From contig CAYWJR010000057.1 in assembly GCA_964458615.1 (NCBI GenBank), positions 1 through 9,282 on the forward strand: a DNA stretch of 9,282 bases, given 5' to 3'. The position numbers and the translations under genes are program-made. Positions 1 to 6,507 of the stretch are shown piece by piece; position 1 is the first letter of the stretch; each line of letters begins with the position of its first letter. The DNA is from SHNJ01 sp964458615. Lineage in GTDB: Bacteria > Pseudomonadota > Alphaproteobacteria > SHNJ01. The notes under the pieces were generated by a model. The model saw only the letters and a program-made list of their open reading frames with translations, was not told where the DNA came from and ran no database searches.

Positions 1-1
1 C

Positions 2-1702
2 GCCGACTTCGCCGATTTATGCGTAAAATCCGGAGTTGTGTTCATCGGCCCGCCCGCATCCGCAATCCGCGCGATGGGTTCCAAATCGGCGGCCAAGGCA
101 TTGATGGAAAAAGCCAAGGTGCCGGTGGTTCCAGGGTATCATGGCGATGAACAATCGATCGATCATTTGAAAAAAATCGCCGCGAAAATCGGGTATCCGG
201 TTTTATTAAAGGCGTCCGCCGGCGGCGGCGGCAAGGGCATGCGCCGCGTCGATTCCGAAGATGGATTGCAGGCCGCGTTCGACAGCGCGCGGCGCGAGGC
301 GCAGTCGTCGTTCGGCGATGCGCATATGTTGATTGAAAAATATGTCGTCAACCCGCGCCATATTGAAATTCAGGTTTTTGCGGATAATTCCGGCAATACG
401 GTTTATTTGTTCGAACGCGATTGTTCGATTCAACGCCGCCACCAAAAAGTAATCGAAGAAGCGCCGGCGCCGAACATATCCGATAAGCAACGCAAGCAAA
501 TGGGCAAGGCGGCGGTGGATGCCGCGCGCGCGGTCGGGTACAGCGGGGCGGGAACGGTTGAATTTATCGCCGACCAATCCGGAAATTTTTATTTTATGGA
601 AATGAATACAATGCTTCAGGTCGAACATCCGGTAACGGAAATGATCACCGGGCACGATTTGGTCGAATGGCAATTGCGCGTCGCCGCGGGCGAAAAATTG
701 CCGATGGCGCAAGACGATTTGTCGATCCGCGGCCACGCGATCGAAGTGCGTTTATACGCCGAAGACCCGGACAAGGATTTTCTGCCCGCGACGGGAACAT
801 TGCGCCATCTGCGTTTTCCCGATCAAACAAACCATGTGCGCGTCGATTCGGGCGTTGTCACCGGCGATACGATCAGCCCGTTTTACGACCCGATGATTGC
901 GAAAATTATCGTCTGGGACGAAACCCGCGATGCCGCCGTGCGCCGCATGGCGGACGCGTTGCAACAAACCGAGGTTGCGGGTTTTGCGACCAATTTGAAT
1001 TTCCTGCGGGCGTTGAACGGCCATCCGGCATTTTCCGCAGCGAAATTGACAACCGCGTTCATCGGCGATCATCGCGCGGATTTATATACGAAAAACGATC
1101 CCGCATTTTTGCCGAATATATACGCGATTGCCAGTTTGTGGCAACTGCGCCATGCGGCGCAATCGGCTCCGTCACCCAACGCAATCGGTTGGCGGGCGGG
1201 CGGCGGCGGCGAAAGTTTCTTTTATTACAACGACAATGGCCAGGAAATTTGTTGCCGAGTCGGGTTTGACAATGGATCGTTCATTTTGAATGTTTTGGGG
1301 GCGCGCATAACGGCTGAATTGTCCGGTTTTTGCGACGATACCATGACATTGAAAATATCCGGGCAATCGATCGCCGCGCGCGTTATCGCACAACCATCCG
1401 GGTACGATGTGATCGTAAACGGGGTAACCCGCACAGTGGATATATTGAATTTTGGCCAATCGGCGTCGTCGGATCATGGCGATGGCGGTTTGCAATCGCC
1501 GATGCCGGGCAAAGTGGTGCAAATTTTGGTATCCGCGAATCAAAATGTCGAAACCGGCCAGCCATTGATCGTGCTGGAGGCGATGAAAATGGAACACACC
1601 ATCAAGGCGCCGTCGGGCGGAAAAATAACCGAAATTTTTTACAAAGTCGGCGAACAGGTAGCCGAAGGCGTCGAATTGCTATCTATCGAAGCGGCCAGCT
1701 AA
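2..1702 (+). CDS. mccA: 3-methylcrotonyl-CoA carboxylase, alpha (biotin carboxylase/biotin carrier) subunit, 5' partial
   Basis: The alpha subunit carboxylates its own biotin with ATP and bicarbonate; the beta subunit then passes the carboxyl group to 3-methylcrotonyl-CoA in leucine breakdown. The frame is open from base 2 and about 90 N-terminal residues lie upstream (judged against E. coli AccC), so the GTG at 38 is not the true start. Numbering from base 2, 566 residues are visible. The ATP-grasp Gly-rich loop KASAGGGGKGMR is at 70-81, followed by PRHIEIQV, RRHQKVIEEAPAP and GAGTVEF. The carrier domain ends the protein, with EAMKMEH and the biotinyl Lys 529 (codon 1586-1588). The strand reads MEMNTMLQVEHPVTE where the family has MEMNTRLQVEHPVTE, so Met 204 replaces the catalytic Arg (Arg292 of AccC). 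Propionyl- or acetyl-CoA carboxylase alpha is the alternative; the adjoining HMG-CoA lyase gene favours the methylcrotonyl enzyme. The family call is firm; the substrate is inferred from context. Confidence 0.93.
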   Translation, partial: ADFADLCVKSGVVFIGPPASAIRAMGSKSAAKALMEKAKVPVVPGYHGDEQSIDHLKKIAAKIGYPVLLKASAGGGGKGMRRVDSEDGLQAAFDSARREAQSSFGDAHMLIEKYVVNPRHIEIQVFADNSGNTVYLFERDCSIQRRHQKVIEEAPAPNISDKQRKQMGKAAVDAARAVGYSGAGTVEFIADQSGNFYFMEMNTMLQVEHPVTEMITGHDLVEWQLRVAAGEKLPMAQDDLSIRGHAIEVRLYAEDPDKDFLPATGTLRHLRFPDQTNHVRVDSGVVTGDTISPFYDPMIAKIIVWDETRDAAVRRMADALQQTEVAGFATNLNFLRALNGHPAFSAAKLTTAFIGDHRADLYTKNDPAFLPNIYAIASLWQLRHAAQSAPSPNAIGWRAGGGGESFFYYNDNGQEICCRVGFDNGSFILNVLGARITAELSGFCDDTMTLKISGQSIAARVIAQPSGYDVIVNGVTRTVDILNFGQSASSDHGDGGLQSPMPGKVVQILVSANQNVETGQPLIVLEAMKMEHTIKAPSGGKITEIFYKVGEQVAEGVELLSIEAAS

Positions 1703-2572
1703 ATGGTTTTTCCGAAATCTATTCAGATTGTCGATGTTACCGCGCGGGACGGATTGCAAAACGAAGACCGGATTGTGTCTGCGGCAGATAAAATCGAATT
1801 GATCCGAATGCTGAATGACTGCGGTTTTTCGCATATCGAGGTTGGATCGTTCGTCGGCCCGGCATTGAAACAAATGGCAGATTCCGACGCCGTTTATTCA
1901 GGAATCGCGAAAAAACCGGGTGTGCGATATTCGGTTTTGGTGCCGAATGCGCGCGGCATGGAACGCGCGTTGGCGGCAGGGGTGAAAACCATCGCGGTGT
2001 TTTTGGCCGCCTCTGAAACTTTTTCGCAAAAAAATATCAATGCCAGCATCGCCGACAGTTTGATACGCGCCGAACAAGTCATCAAAACCGCCAAGGATAA
2101 CGGTATCGACGTGCGCGGTTACGTATCGTGCGTTATGGGGTGCCCGTTCGAAGGCGATATTGACCCCGCCCGCGCCGCCGATGTTTCGGGAAAATTGCAC
2201 GATATGGGATGTTATGAAATATCGTTGGGCGATACGATCGGCGTCGGTACGCCGGATAAAACAAACGCGCTTTTGGATGCGGTTTTGCCGATTATCCCCG
2301 CGCAAAAATTGGCGATTCATTGCCACGATACATTTGGCCGCGCAATCGACAATATCGAAACCGCATTGACGCGCGGCATTGCGGTTGTGGATTCATCCAT
2401 TGCCGGAATCGGCGGATGCCCGTATGCCAAATCGGCGGCGGGCACGCGCGCGCCGGGCAACGTGGCGACCGAAAAAGTTATGCAATTCGCCGCGCGGCAC
2501 GGTATCGAAACAGGAATCGATTCGGCGGCGGTGGTCAGCGTGGCGGAGTTTATATCGCGCCTTGTCCGTTGA
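1703..2572 (+). CDS. mvaB: Hydroxymethylglutaryl-CoA lyase
   Basis: This enzyme cleaves (S)-3-hydroxy-3-methylglutaryl-CoA to acetyl-CoA and acetoacetate, the last step of leucine degradation. It has 289 residues, close to the usual length (about 300), in a DRE-TIM barrel of the HMGL-like family. Visible motifs are RDGLQNE at 15-21 (Arg 15 and metal ligand Asp 16), the metal-binding HCHD with His 206 and His 208, and GIGGCPYAK with catalytic Cys 239. The metal-ligand Asn (human Asn275) is Asn 253 in GNVATE. Between Cys 239 and this Asn there are 13 residues, while the human enzyme has 8, so the catalytic loop carries five extra residues (SAAGTRAP where most members have GAS). The ATG follows the TAA of the preceding gene with no gap, so the two are almost certainly cotranscribed and translationally coupled. 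A terminator lies 30 bases after the stop. The family call is firm; normal activity is not assured given the loop. Confidence 0.93.
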   Translation: MVFPKSIQIVDVTARDGLQNEDRIVSAADKIELIRMLNDCGFSHIEVGSFVGPALKQMADSDAVYSGIAKKPGVRYSVLVPNARGMERALAAGVKTIAVFLAASETFSQKNINASIADSLIRAEQVIKTAKDNGIDVRGYVSCVMGCPFEGDIDPARAADVSGKLHDMGCYEISLGDTIGVGTPDKTNALLDAVLPIIPAQKLAIHCHDTFGRAIDNIETALTRGIAVVDSSIAGIGGCPYAKSAAGTRAPGNVATEKVMQFAARHGIETGIDSAAVVSVAEFISRLVR

Positions 2573-2602
2573 TAATTGTATAAGCGAAAAAAAATCGGAC
2601 AT

Positions 2603-2636
2603 AAAAAAACCGCCCGTTTTACGGGGCGGTTTTTTT
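2603..2636. terminator. Bidirectional intrinsic terminator between mvaB and the lipoprotein gene
   Basis: Seven A, then CCGCCC (2610-2615), an 8-base loop, GGGCGG (2624-2629) and seven T. The A and T tracts pair, giving a 13-bp stem. Because an A tract precedes and a T tract follows, it reads as a Rho-independent terminator on both strands. It ends the leucine operon from the left and the minus-strand gene from the right, whose stop is only 19 bases away. Confidence 0.92.
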
Positions 2637-2654
2637 GTAAATAAATTTTTTTTA

Positions 2655-3062
2655 TTAGCGTCCTGGGTTTTTGCGAACCTTTACGCCTTCGCGGCTTGCG
2701 TCTACGGTCACACTGCCGCCGCCGACGGTTTTGCCGCTATTGTCCCGCAGGGCAGGAAGTGGTTTATCGATGCCTTTAATGCCTGGTCCGCCAATATTTT
2801 TGCCATCGCCACCAACTTCGACTGTTGCGGCATCCTGGCTGATGTAACCGCCTTCGATATTGGTTGGGACGTTGCTTGGGCCGGGATCGCCGGGATATGC
2901 CTGGGAACTGGTTAAACTGCGTAAAAAATTTCCTGCAATTGTTCCATTGCCGCCTTGGCCTTTACCGCTTTGACAGCCGCCGAATAACATCGCGCTGCCC
3001 ACCATTAATGCGGTCATCACATACGGGTTGACCTGTTTATATGTTTTTGCGACTGCACCCAT
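2655..3062 (-). CDS. Small Gly-rich putative lipoprotein, unknown function
   Basis: I do not recognise this protein. From the ATG at 3062 it has 135 residues. The N-terminus has a Lys (AKTYK), then a hydrophobic stretch (YVMTALMVGSAMLFGG) ending in Cys 30, which looks like a lipoprotein signal. The lipobox LFGGC is imperfect (Phe at -3), so lipidation is inferred. The remaining ~105 residues are rich in Gly, Pro, Asn and Ser with no clear domain, and suggest a flexible envelope protein. I chose the ATG at 3062 over an in-frame ATG at 3077 because GAGGGA sits 7 bases before it on the minus strand; the longer form would add MRENI and has no visible ribosome binding site. The gene is divergent from another small exported-protein gene at 3417 and is closed by the terminator at 2603-2636. 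That it is a real gene is supported by the SD, the signal and the terminator. Confidence 0.72.
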   Translation of the reverse strand: MGAVAKTYKQVNPYVMTALMVGSAMLFGGCQSGKGQGGNGTIAGNFLRSLTSSQAYPGDPGPSNVPTNIEGGYISQDAATVEVGGDGKNIGGPGIKGIDKPLPALRDNSGKTVGGGSVTVDASREGVKVRKNPGR

Positions 3063-3095
3063 GATATTTTCCCTCATTTTTGAAATTCGACTACC

Positions 3096-3124
3096 AATAT
3101 ATCATGATTTTAATTTTTCCAAAA
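3096..3124 (-). promoter_or_regulatory. Weak promoter candidate for the lipoprotein gene
   Basis: On the minus strand TATATT (3101-3096) is a good -10 box, 34 bases before the ATG at 3062. Seventeen bases upstream is TTTTGG (3124-3119), a poor match to TTGACA. A -10 element in the right place is all that can be claimed. Confidence 0.28.
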
Positions 3125-3136
3125 GGGCAATTTTTA

Positions 3137-3165
3137 TTAGCATTTTTGGTAAAACATGTTATAAT
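3137..3165 (+). promoter_or_regulatory. Sigma70-type promoter candidate upstream of a hairpin
   Basis: A perfect TATAAT (3160-3165) is preceded at 17 bases by TTAGCA (3137-3142), which matches TTGACA at four of six positions. Transcription would begin near 3172, 245 bases before the next gene, so it could make a long leader or a separate small RNA. The site is clear as sequence; its use is unproven. Confidence 0.42.
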
Positions 3166-3202
3166 GAATCTATTCAAAGATATTCGAACGCAGGTTCCTA
3201 TT

Positions 3203-3223
3203 CAGCCTATGCAAAGCAGGCTG
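3203..3223 (+). other. Small hairpin in the spacer, possible small RNA element
   Basis: CAGCC (3203-3207) pairs with GGCTG (3219-3223), and TGC with GCA closes on an AAA loop, leaving a two-base bulge (TA). It lies about 30 bases after the start predicted from the promoter at 3137-3165. It is followed by TAATAAAAAATTC rather than a T tract, so it is not a standard terminator. It may be a structured leader or chance. Confidence 0.25.
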
Positions 3224-3268
3224 TAATAAAAAATTCATAATCTTTGTTGCTTTTGTGTAAAAAACCCG

Positions 3269-3297
3269 TTGACAGTTGTATCCAAAAATAAGATATT
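3269..3297 (+). promoter_or_regulatory. Promoter for the small secreted protein gene
   Basis: A perfect TTGACA (3269-3274), a 17-base spacer and GATATT (3292-3297, four of six matches to TATAAT). Start would be near 3304, giving a leader of about 110 bases before the ATG at 3417. Position, orientation and spacing all fit. Confidence 0.6.
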
Positions 3298-3400
3298 AAT
3301 AGATAAGTAAGAAAAGCGGGCGAAATACCCATGTTTTGTAATTTGCTTGCTTTTTATACAGAAAAAAATATAAAAAATTACTTGTTTTTAAGGGTTTAGA

Positions 3401-3407
3401 GAAGGAG
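3401..3407 (+). promoter_or_regulatory. Strong ribosome binding site for the gene at 3417
   Basis: GAAGGAG ends 9 bases before the ATG at 3417. It is the strongest Shine-Dalgarno sequence I see in the window and fixes that start. Confidence 0.85.
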
Positions 3408-3416
3408 TGCGTTGAA

Positions 3417-3755
3417 ATGGCTGTAGTATTCAAATTCGACAAGGCATTAATGACCGCCGCGGTTGTTGGCATTACCGGTGCCGCCGCATCGCCATCGTAT
3501 GCGACAACCTATACTCGCCCAGAATCCGCAATTACCCTGACCGGCGATCATGGTCATGCATTTGACACAGCGCGCCAAATTGCAGAACGCAATGTTGGCA
3601 AAGAAAAAGCTGCTATCGCAGAATTTGTCGCAAGCAAAACAGCCGCCTATGCCGGCCAAGAACAAGTCGTTCAACGCCGCCGCGCGGTATCGAATGTATC
3701 GGACGGCGCCCGCAACGCCAAATTGGTTGCCGGCGGTGGACGCAGCGAACATTAA
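3417..3755 (+). CDS. Small secreted or periplasmic protein, unknown function
   Basis: I do not recognise this 112-residue protein. It has a typical Sec signal: charged start (FKFDK), hydrophobic core (ALMTAAVVGITGAAA) and a likely signal peptidase I site after PSYA at residue 30. That leaves a mature part of about 82 residues. The middle (ARQIAERNVGKEKAAIAEFVASKTAAYAGQEQVVQRRR) is charged and probably helical; the tail (VAGGGRSEH) is short and Gly-rich. There is no Cys in the mature part and no motif I can name. A strong SD, a TTGACA promoter with a long leader and a sharp terminator 20 bases past the stop suggest a single well-expressed transcript. It is divergent from the small lipoprotein gene, so a shared envelope role is possible but is inference only. 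Confidence 0.75.
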   Translation: MAVVFKFDKALMTAAVVGITGAAASPSYATTYTRPESAITLTGDHGHAFDTARQIAERNVGKEKAAIAEFVASKTAAYAGQEQVVQRRRAVSNVSDGARNAKLVAGGGRSEH

Positions 3756-3775
3756 TCACCGAAATAGATTTTAAT

Positions 3776-3805
3776 AAAAAGGCCGCGATTTTCGCGGCCT
3801 TTTTT
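3776..3805. terminator. Bidirectional intrinsic terminator between convergent genes
   Basis: AAAAAGGCCGCGA (3776-3788) pairs perfectly with TCGCGGCCTTTTT (3792-3804) around a TTT loop, with six T at the 3' side. The symmetry lets it stop the gene at 3417 from the left and the convergent gene ending at 3844 from the right. Confidence 0.93.
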
Positions 3806-3843
3806 GTTTGTCTGTGTTTTGTTTGTTTTGTTTCGCGTGCGGG

Positions 3844-4962
3844 TTATGCCCGTTTGGATTGCAAAACCGGCGCGGCGTTGGTCGTTTCCGCGTCTTGATA
3901 ATATTGGCCGAACCGGTTGGCCAAAAATGCGTCCAACATCACGCTTTCTTGCTTGATGAATCCGGTTTTGGCGACTTTGCCGTCTTTGTGCAAATCGACC
4001 ATGGCGCATAACGCCGCCGATGTGGTCAATTCAATCGCGCTCCATGTGCGGCCATATAATTCGCGGCTGTAAATTTTGCGCAAAAAGTTTTCTTGCATCA
4101 AACGGCCAGACCGTATGCCGGTTACGGTAACGAACACCAAAACCACGTCTTGTTTGGTGGATGGGATCGATGTCTCGAAAATGTCTTTCAACAAATCGCG
4201 GCGTTCAATCAGGCGCAAATCGTGCAACAATGTTTGAATGATCGCGCGGTGGCCGGGATAACGGATGGTTTTATACGCGACGTTGCGCGCCCGTCCCATC
4301 AACGATTCGCCAAGCGATCCGATACCGCCGGATGTATTGAATGCTTCGTATTCGCTGCCATCCAAGGTGAAATGTTCGACCGATTCCAACGCCTGCAATT
4401 CGGTCATTTCGCCTTCGACCAATGCTTCGCACGGGTTGCAATATTCGTTGATCAGACCATCGGTGCTCCAGGTTAAATTGTATTTCAACGCGTTGGTCGG
4501 GAATTGCGGCAACGCGCCGACGCGCATGGTGACGTCCAAAATTTTATCGAACCGGCTGGCGACGGTGTTGGCGGCGATGGAAATAAATCCAGGCGCCAAT
4601 CCGCATTGCGGCACCAGCGCGCATTTGGTGTTTTTCGCCAATTCCTTGATCGCGCGGGTGGTTTCCACATCTTCGGTAACGTCGAAATAATGCACGCCCA
4701 ATTTATGCGCGATGGTGGCGATCGCCGTGTTTAAATAAAACGGGCAGGTGCTGATGACATATTCCTGGCCGGTCAGGATTTTTTCGACATCGGCGGCGTT
4801 GGCCAAATCGGCGCGCACGGCGGTGACCGATTTTACCGATGGGTTTTGCAATGCCTGATCGTTGTTATCGGCGATTGTAACCTGATAATCGCCCGATTCC
4901 GCCAAAAGACTGGCCGATGCCCAGCCGATTTTGCCCGCGCCTAAAATTGCGATTTTTTTCAT
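3844..4962 (-). CDS. Saccharopine dehydrogenase family NAD(P)-dependent oxidoreductase
   Basis: A 372-residue soluble oxidoreductase of the Lys9/saccharopine dehydrogenase (COG1748-like) family, which forms or splits secondary amines between amino acids and oxo-acids. The N-terminal Rossmann fold has GAGKIG at 8-13 and Asp 32 at the end of the second strand; an acid there usually goes with NAD rather than NADP. The catalytic half carries DVTEDVETTRAI (94-105), CGLAPGF (120-126), YNLTWSTDGLINEY (161-174) and YPGHR. These are blocks I associate with bacterial saccharopine dehydrogenase-like proteins. The ATG at 4962 has GGAG 9 bases before it on the minus strand. It lies 78 bases after the NHL-domain gene on the same strand, so the two may be one transcript, ended by the terminator at 3776-3805. 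Whether the substrate is saccharopine, carboxynorspermidine or another amine cannot be told here; no lysine-pathway gene adjoins it. Confidence 0.85.
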   Translation of the reverse strand: MKKIAILGAGKIGWASASLLAESGDYQVTIADNNDQALQNPSVKSVTAVRADLANAADVEKILTGQEYVISTCPFYLNTAIATIAHKLGVHYFDVTEDVETTRAIKELAKNTKCALVPQCGLAPGFISIAANTVASRFDKILDVTMRVGALPQFPTNALKYNLTWSTDGLINEYCNPCEALVEGEMTELQALESVEHFTLDGSEYEAFNTSGGIGSLGESLMGRARNVAYKTIRYPGHRAIIQTLLHDLRLIERRDLLKDIFETSIPSTKQDVVLVFVTVTGIRSGRLMQENFLRKIYSRELYGRTWSAIELTTSAALCAMVDLHKDGKVAKTGFIKQESVMLDAFLANRFGQYYQDAETTNAAPVLQSKRA

Positions 4963-4988
4963 TGTCTACTCCATCATTTTTTTATAAT

Positions 4989-5048
4989 GCCCCAGGGCTT
5001 AAGCCCCAAAGTCTATGCCCCAAAGCCTATGCCCCAAAGCCTATGCCC
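4989..5048. repeat. 14-bp tandem repeat between the NHL and saccharopine dehydrogenase genes
   Basis: Three head-to-tail copies of GCCCCAAAGCCTAT (5003-5016 with one change, 5017-5030, 5031-5044) are followed by GCCC (5045-5048). A more divergent unit lies before them (GCCCCAGGGCTTAA, 4989-5002). The junction makes a perfect palindrome, GGGCTTAAGCCC (4995-5006). The last copy overlaps the stop codon of the minus-strand NHL gene (5041-5043), so the array probably grew from the 3' end of that gene by slippage. It sits wholly in the 78-base intergenic gap. Confidence 0.85.
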
Positions 5049-6507
5049 AAGTGCGCCAGGTTTTATTCGCCAAATCATATACCAGAATCCGGTGATTATT
5101 GCTATCGACTACGAATAAACGGTCGCCGCCGTCCCATGTAATGCCTTCGGGATCGAGCAGCGGTTTAGGCGCTTCGTCCAAACAGGCGAAATCTTCGGCA
5201 TAATTTTCAACGGTTTGTTTCGTTAAATCCAATTTCCGCAATGTGGCGTTGAAACTGTCGGCGGCGATTAAAAAATCCTTGCAAATGCTGATGCCCATCG
5301 GGTGCTGAAACCGCGCCGATGCGAATCCGCCGTTACGCCGGCCGCTTTCCGCCATGCCGCGCCCGACCACGGTTTTGACCGTGGATAAATCGGTTAAATC
5401 CAAATACCGGATCGCGGAATTATCGCTGTCGGCGAAATACAGGCGTTTTTTATCCGCCGAAACCGAAAGCCCCGAAGGTTGCGCCAATTTCGCGGCGCGC
5501 GCCGCGCCGTCCAAAATGTCTTTGGCGCCGCCACCGGCCAGCGGTTTCAGCATGTTGGTTTTGACGTCGATAACACCGATTTGGTGCGTGCCGGAATTGG
5601 CGAAATACAATTGGTCGTCAACCAATTCCATGTCGAATACCGACGCCAGCCCGACGTCGGTGCCTTGCGATTCTTTGGTTAATGTCAAACCACGGCGATT
5701 GATTCCGGCGATGGTCGATGTGGTTTGGGTTTTCAAATCGATTTTACGGATCAAATGGCTGCCCAAATCGCTGACATAAATCACATCTTCGCCGCATGCG
5801 ATTCCGTGCGGGTTGTCGAACGCGCACCGGTTATATTCGCCGTCCAGATTGCTTTGCGCGCCGCGGCCGATGCGTTGCACCTGCTGGCCTTGGTCGTTGA
5901 ATATGACAACCTGATGGTGGCCTGTGTCGGCGACCACCCAATATTGATTGCCTTTGTACGACAGGCGTTTCATTTTCCCTGGGAACAATAAAACGCTGTT
6001 TTGTTTTTCCGGCTTGGTCAATTCGGTGGCGGCGGGGCGCAATTTGCCTTGCGCCTTGAATTTGCGCGCGGCGTTGCCGACGACTTCCAATAATTTGTCG
6101 CCATCGGGTTCGCCCGCCTGGCGCGCGAAAATTTGGCCATCCGGCGATACCAAAATCAATGTCGGCCAAACCTTGACGCCATACGCGTCCCACAATTTGA
6201 ATTCCGGATCGTGCACCACGGGATGTTCGATTTGATACCGCACGATCGCTTTTGCGACGTTGGCGGGATCGCGTTCATACGGAAAATTGGGGGAATGGAT
6301 GCCTAAAATCACCACATCGTCTTTGAACGCTTTTTCGATGCGGCGCATGCTTGGCAAAATATGCAGGCAGTTGATACAGGAAAATGTCCAAAAATCGAGA
6401 ATAACCAGCCGCCCAAAAACCTCGCCGATGCTCAGCGGTTTGGGAACGTTAAACCAGGTTAATCCTGGTTGGTTGAAATCGGGCAGGGACGTGGCGCTGG
6501 TGGTCAA
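5041..6507 (-). CDS. Thioredoxin-like / NHL beta-propeller protein (NHLRC2-like)
   Basis: A 488-residue protein with the architecture of NHLRC2: a thioredoxin-like domain (about 10-155) and a six-bladed NHL propeller (about 170-485). The thioredoxin part has FWTFSCINCLH with Cys 44 and Cys 47, and the cis-Pro motif WPT with Pro 115. The familiar form of this motif has Cys just before CINC (CCINC); here it is Ser 43. Propeller blades are marked by repeated strands such as VVADTGHHQVVIFND, YFADSDNSAIRYLDL and FVVDSNNHRILVYDL. There is no signal peptide, so it is probably cytoplasmic. The C-terminal beta domain of animal NHLRC2 is absent. The start is TTG at 6507, with AGGGA ending 9 bases before it on the minus strand; I see no better ATG. 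It is first in a likely operon with the saccharopine dehydrogenase family gene and divergent from the EamA transporter. The family has no firmly known reaction; redox or binding roles are guesses. Confidence 0.9.
   Translation of the reverse strand: MTTSATSLPDFNQPGLTWFNVPKPLSIGEVFGRLVILDFWTFSCINCLHILPSMRRIEKAFKDDVVILGIHSPNFPYERDPANVAKAIVRYQIEHPVVHDPEFKLWDAYGVKVWPTLILVSPDGQIFARQAGEPDGDKLLEVVGNAARKFKAQGKLRPAATELTKPEKQNSVLLFPGKMKRLSYKGNQYWVVADTGHHQVVIFNDQGQQVQRIGRGAQSNLDGEYNRCAFDNPHGIACGEDVIYVSDLGSHLIRKIDLKTQTTSTIAGINRRGLTLTKESQGTDVGLASVFDMELVDDQLYFANSGTHQIGVIDVKTNMLKPLAGGGAKDILDGAARAAKLAQPSGLSVSADKKRLYFADSDNSAIRYLDLTDLSTVKTVVGRGMAESGRRNGGFASARFQHPMGISICKDFLIAADSFNATLRKLDLTKQTVENYAEDFACLDEAPKPLLDPEGITWDGGDRLFVVDSNNHRILVYDLANKTWRTWA

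Larger units (their letters stand above)
3063..3416. other. Divergent AT-rich spacer between two small exported-protein genes
   Basis: About 350 bases without a convincing coding frame and much richer in A+T than the flanking genes. It holds a weak minus-strand promoter, two plus-strand promoter candidates (3137-3165 and 3269-3297) and a small hairpin at 3203-3223. It also holds a 7-bp inverted repeat (GTAATTT at 3338-3344 against AAATTAC at 3375-3381) inside the leader of the gene at 3417. The leader from the second promoter is about 110 bases, long for a 112-residue protein. I recognise no known riboswitch. Confidence 0.6.

Noticed and set aside
38..40. GTG at 38 as the start of the carboxylase gene
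   Set aside because: The frame is open upstream to the window edge and reads as the conserved biotin carboxylase N-domain, so the true start lies outside.
206..736. A long minus-strand open frame of 176 codons inside the carboxylase gene
   Set aside because: It overlaps a firmly identified gene in antisense and is rich in Arg and His of the kind made by reading GC-rich codons backwards. It has no ribosome binding site and no family resemblance.
667..1269. A 200-codon plus-strand open frame in another phase of the carboxylase gene
   Set aside because: It is a phase shadow: the product is strongly Arg-rich and low in hydrophobic structure, while the real frame carries all enzyme motifs.
3028..3240. 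A 70-codon plus-strand frame across the divergent spacer
   Set aside because: It begins inside the lipoprotein gene in antisense and crosses promoter-like AT-rich DNA. It has no SD and no coding character.
4093..4690. Plus-strand frames of 127 and 141 codons opposite the saccharopine dehydrogenase family gene
   Set aside because: Antisense shadows of a gene with clear family motifs; no SD or promoter in the right place.
4989..5048. CRISPR-like array
   Set aside because: The 14-bp units are head to tail with no spacers and too short; it is a simple tandem repeat.
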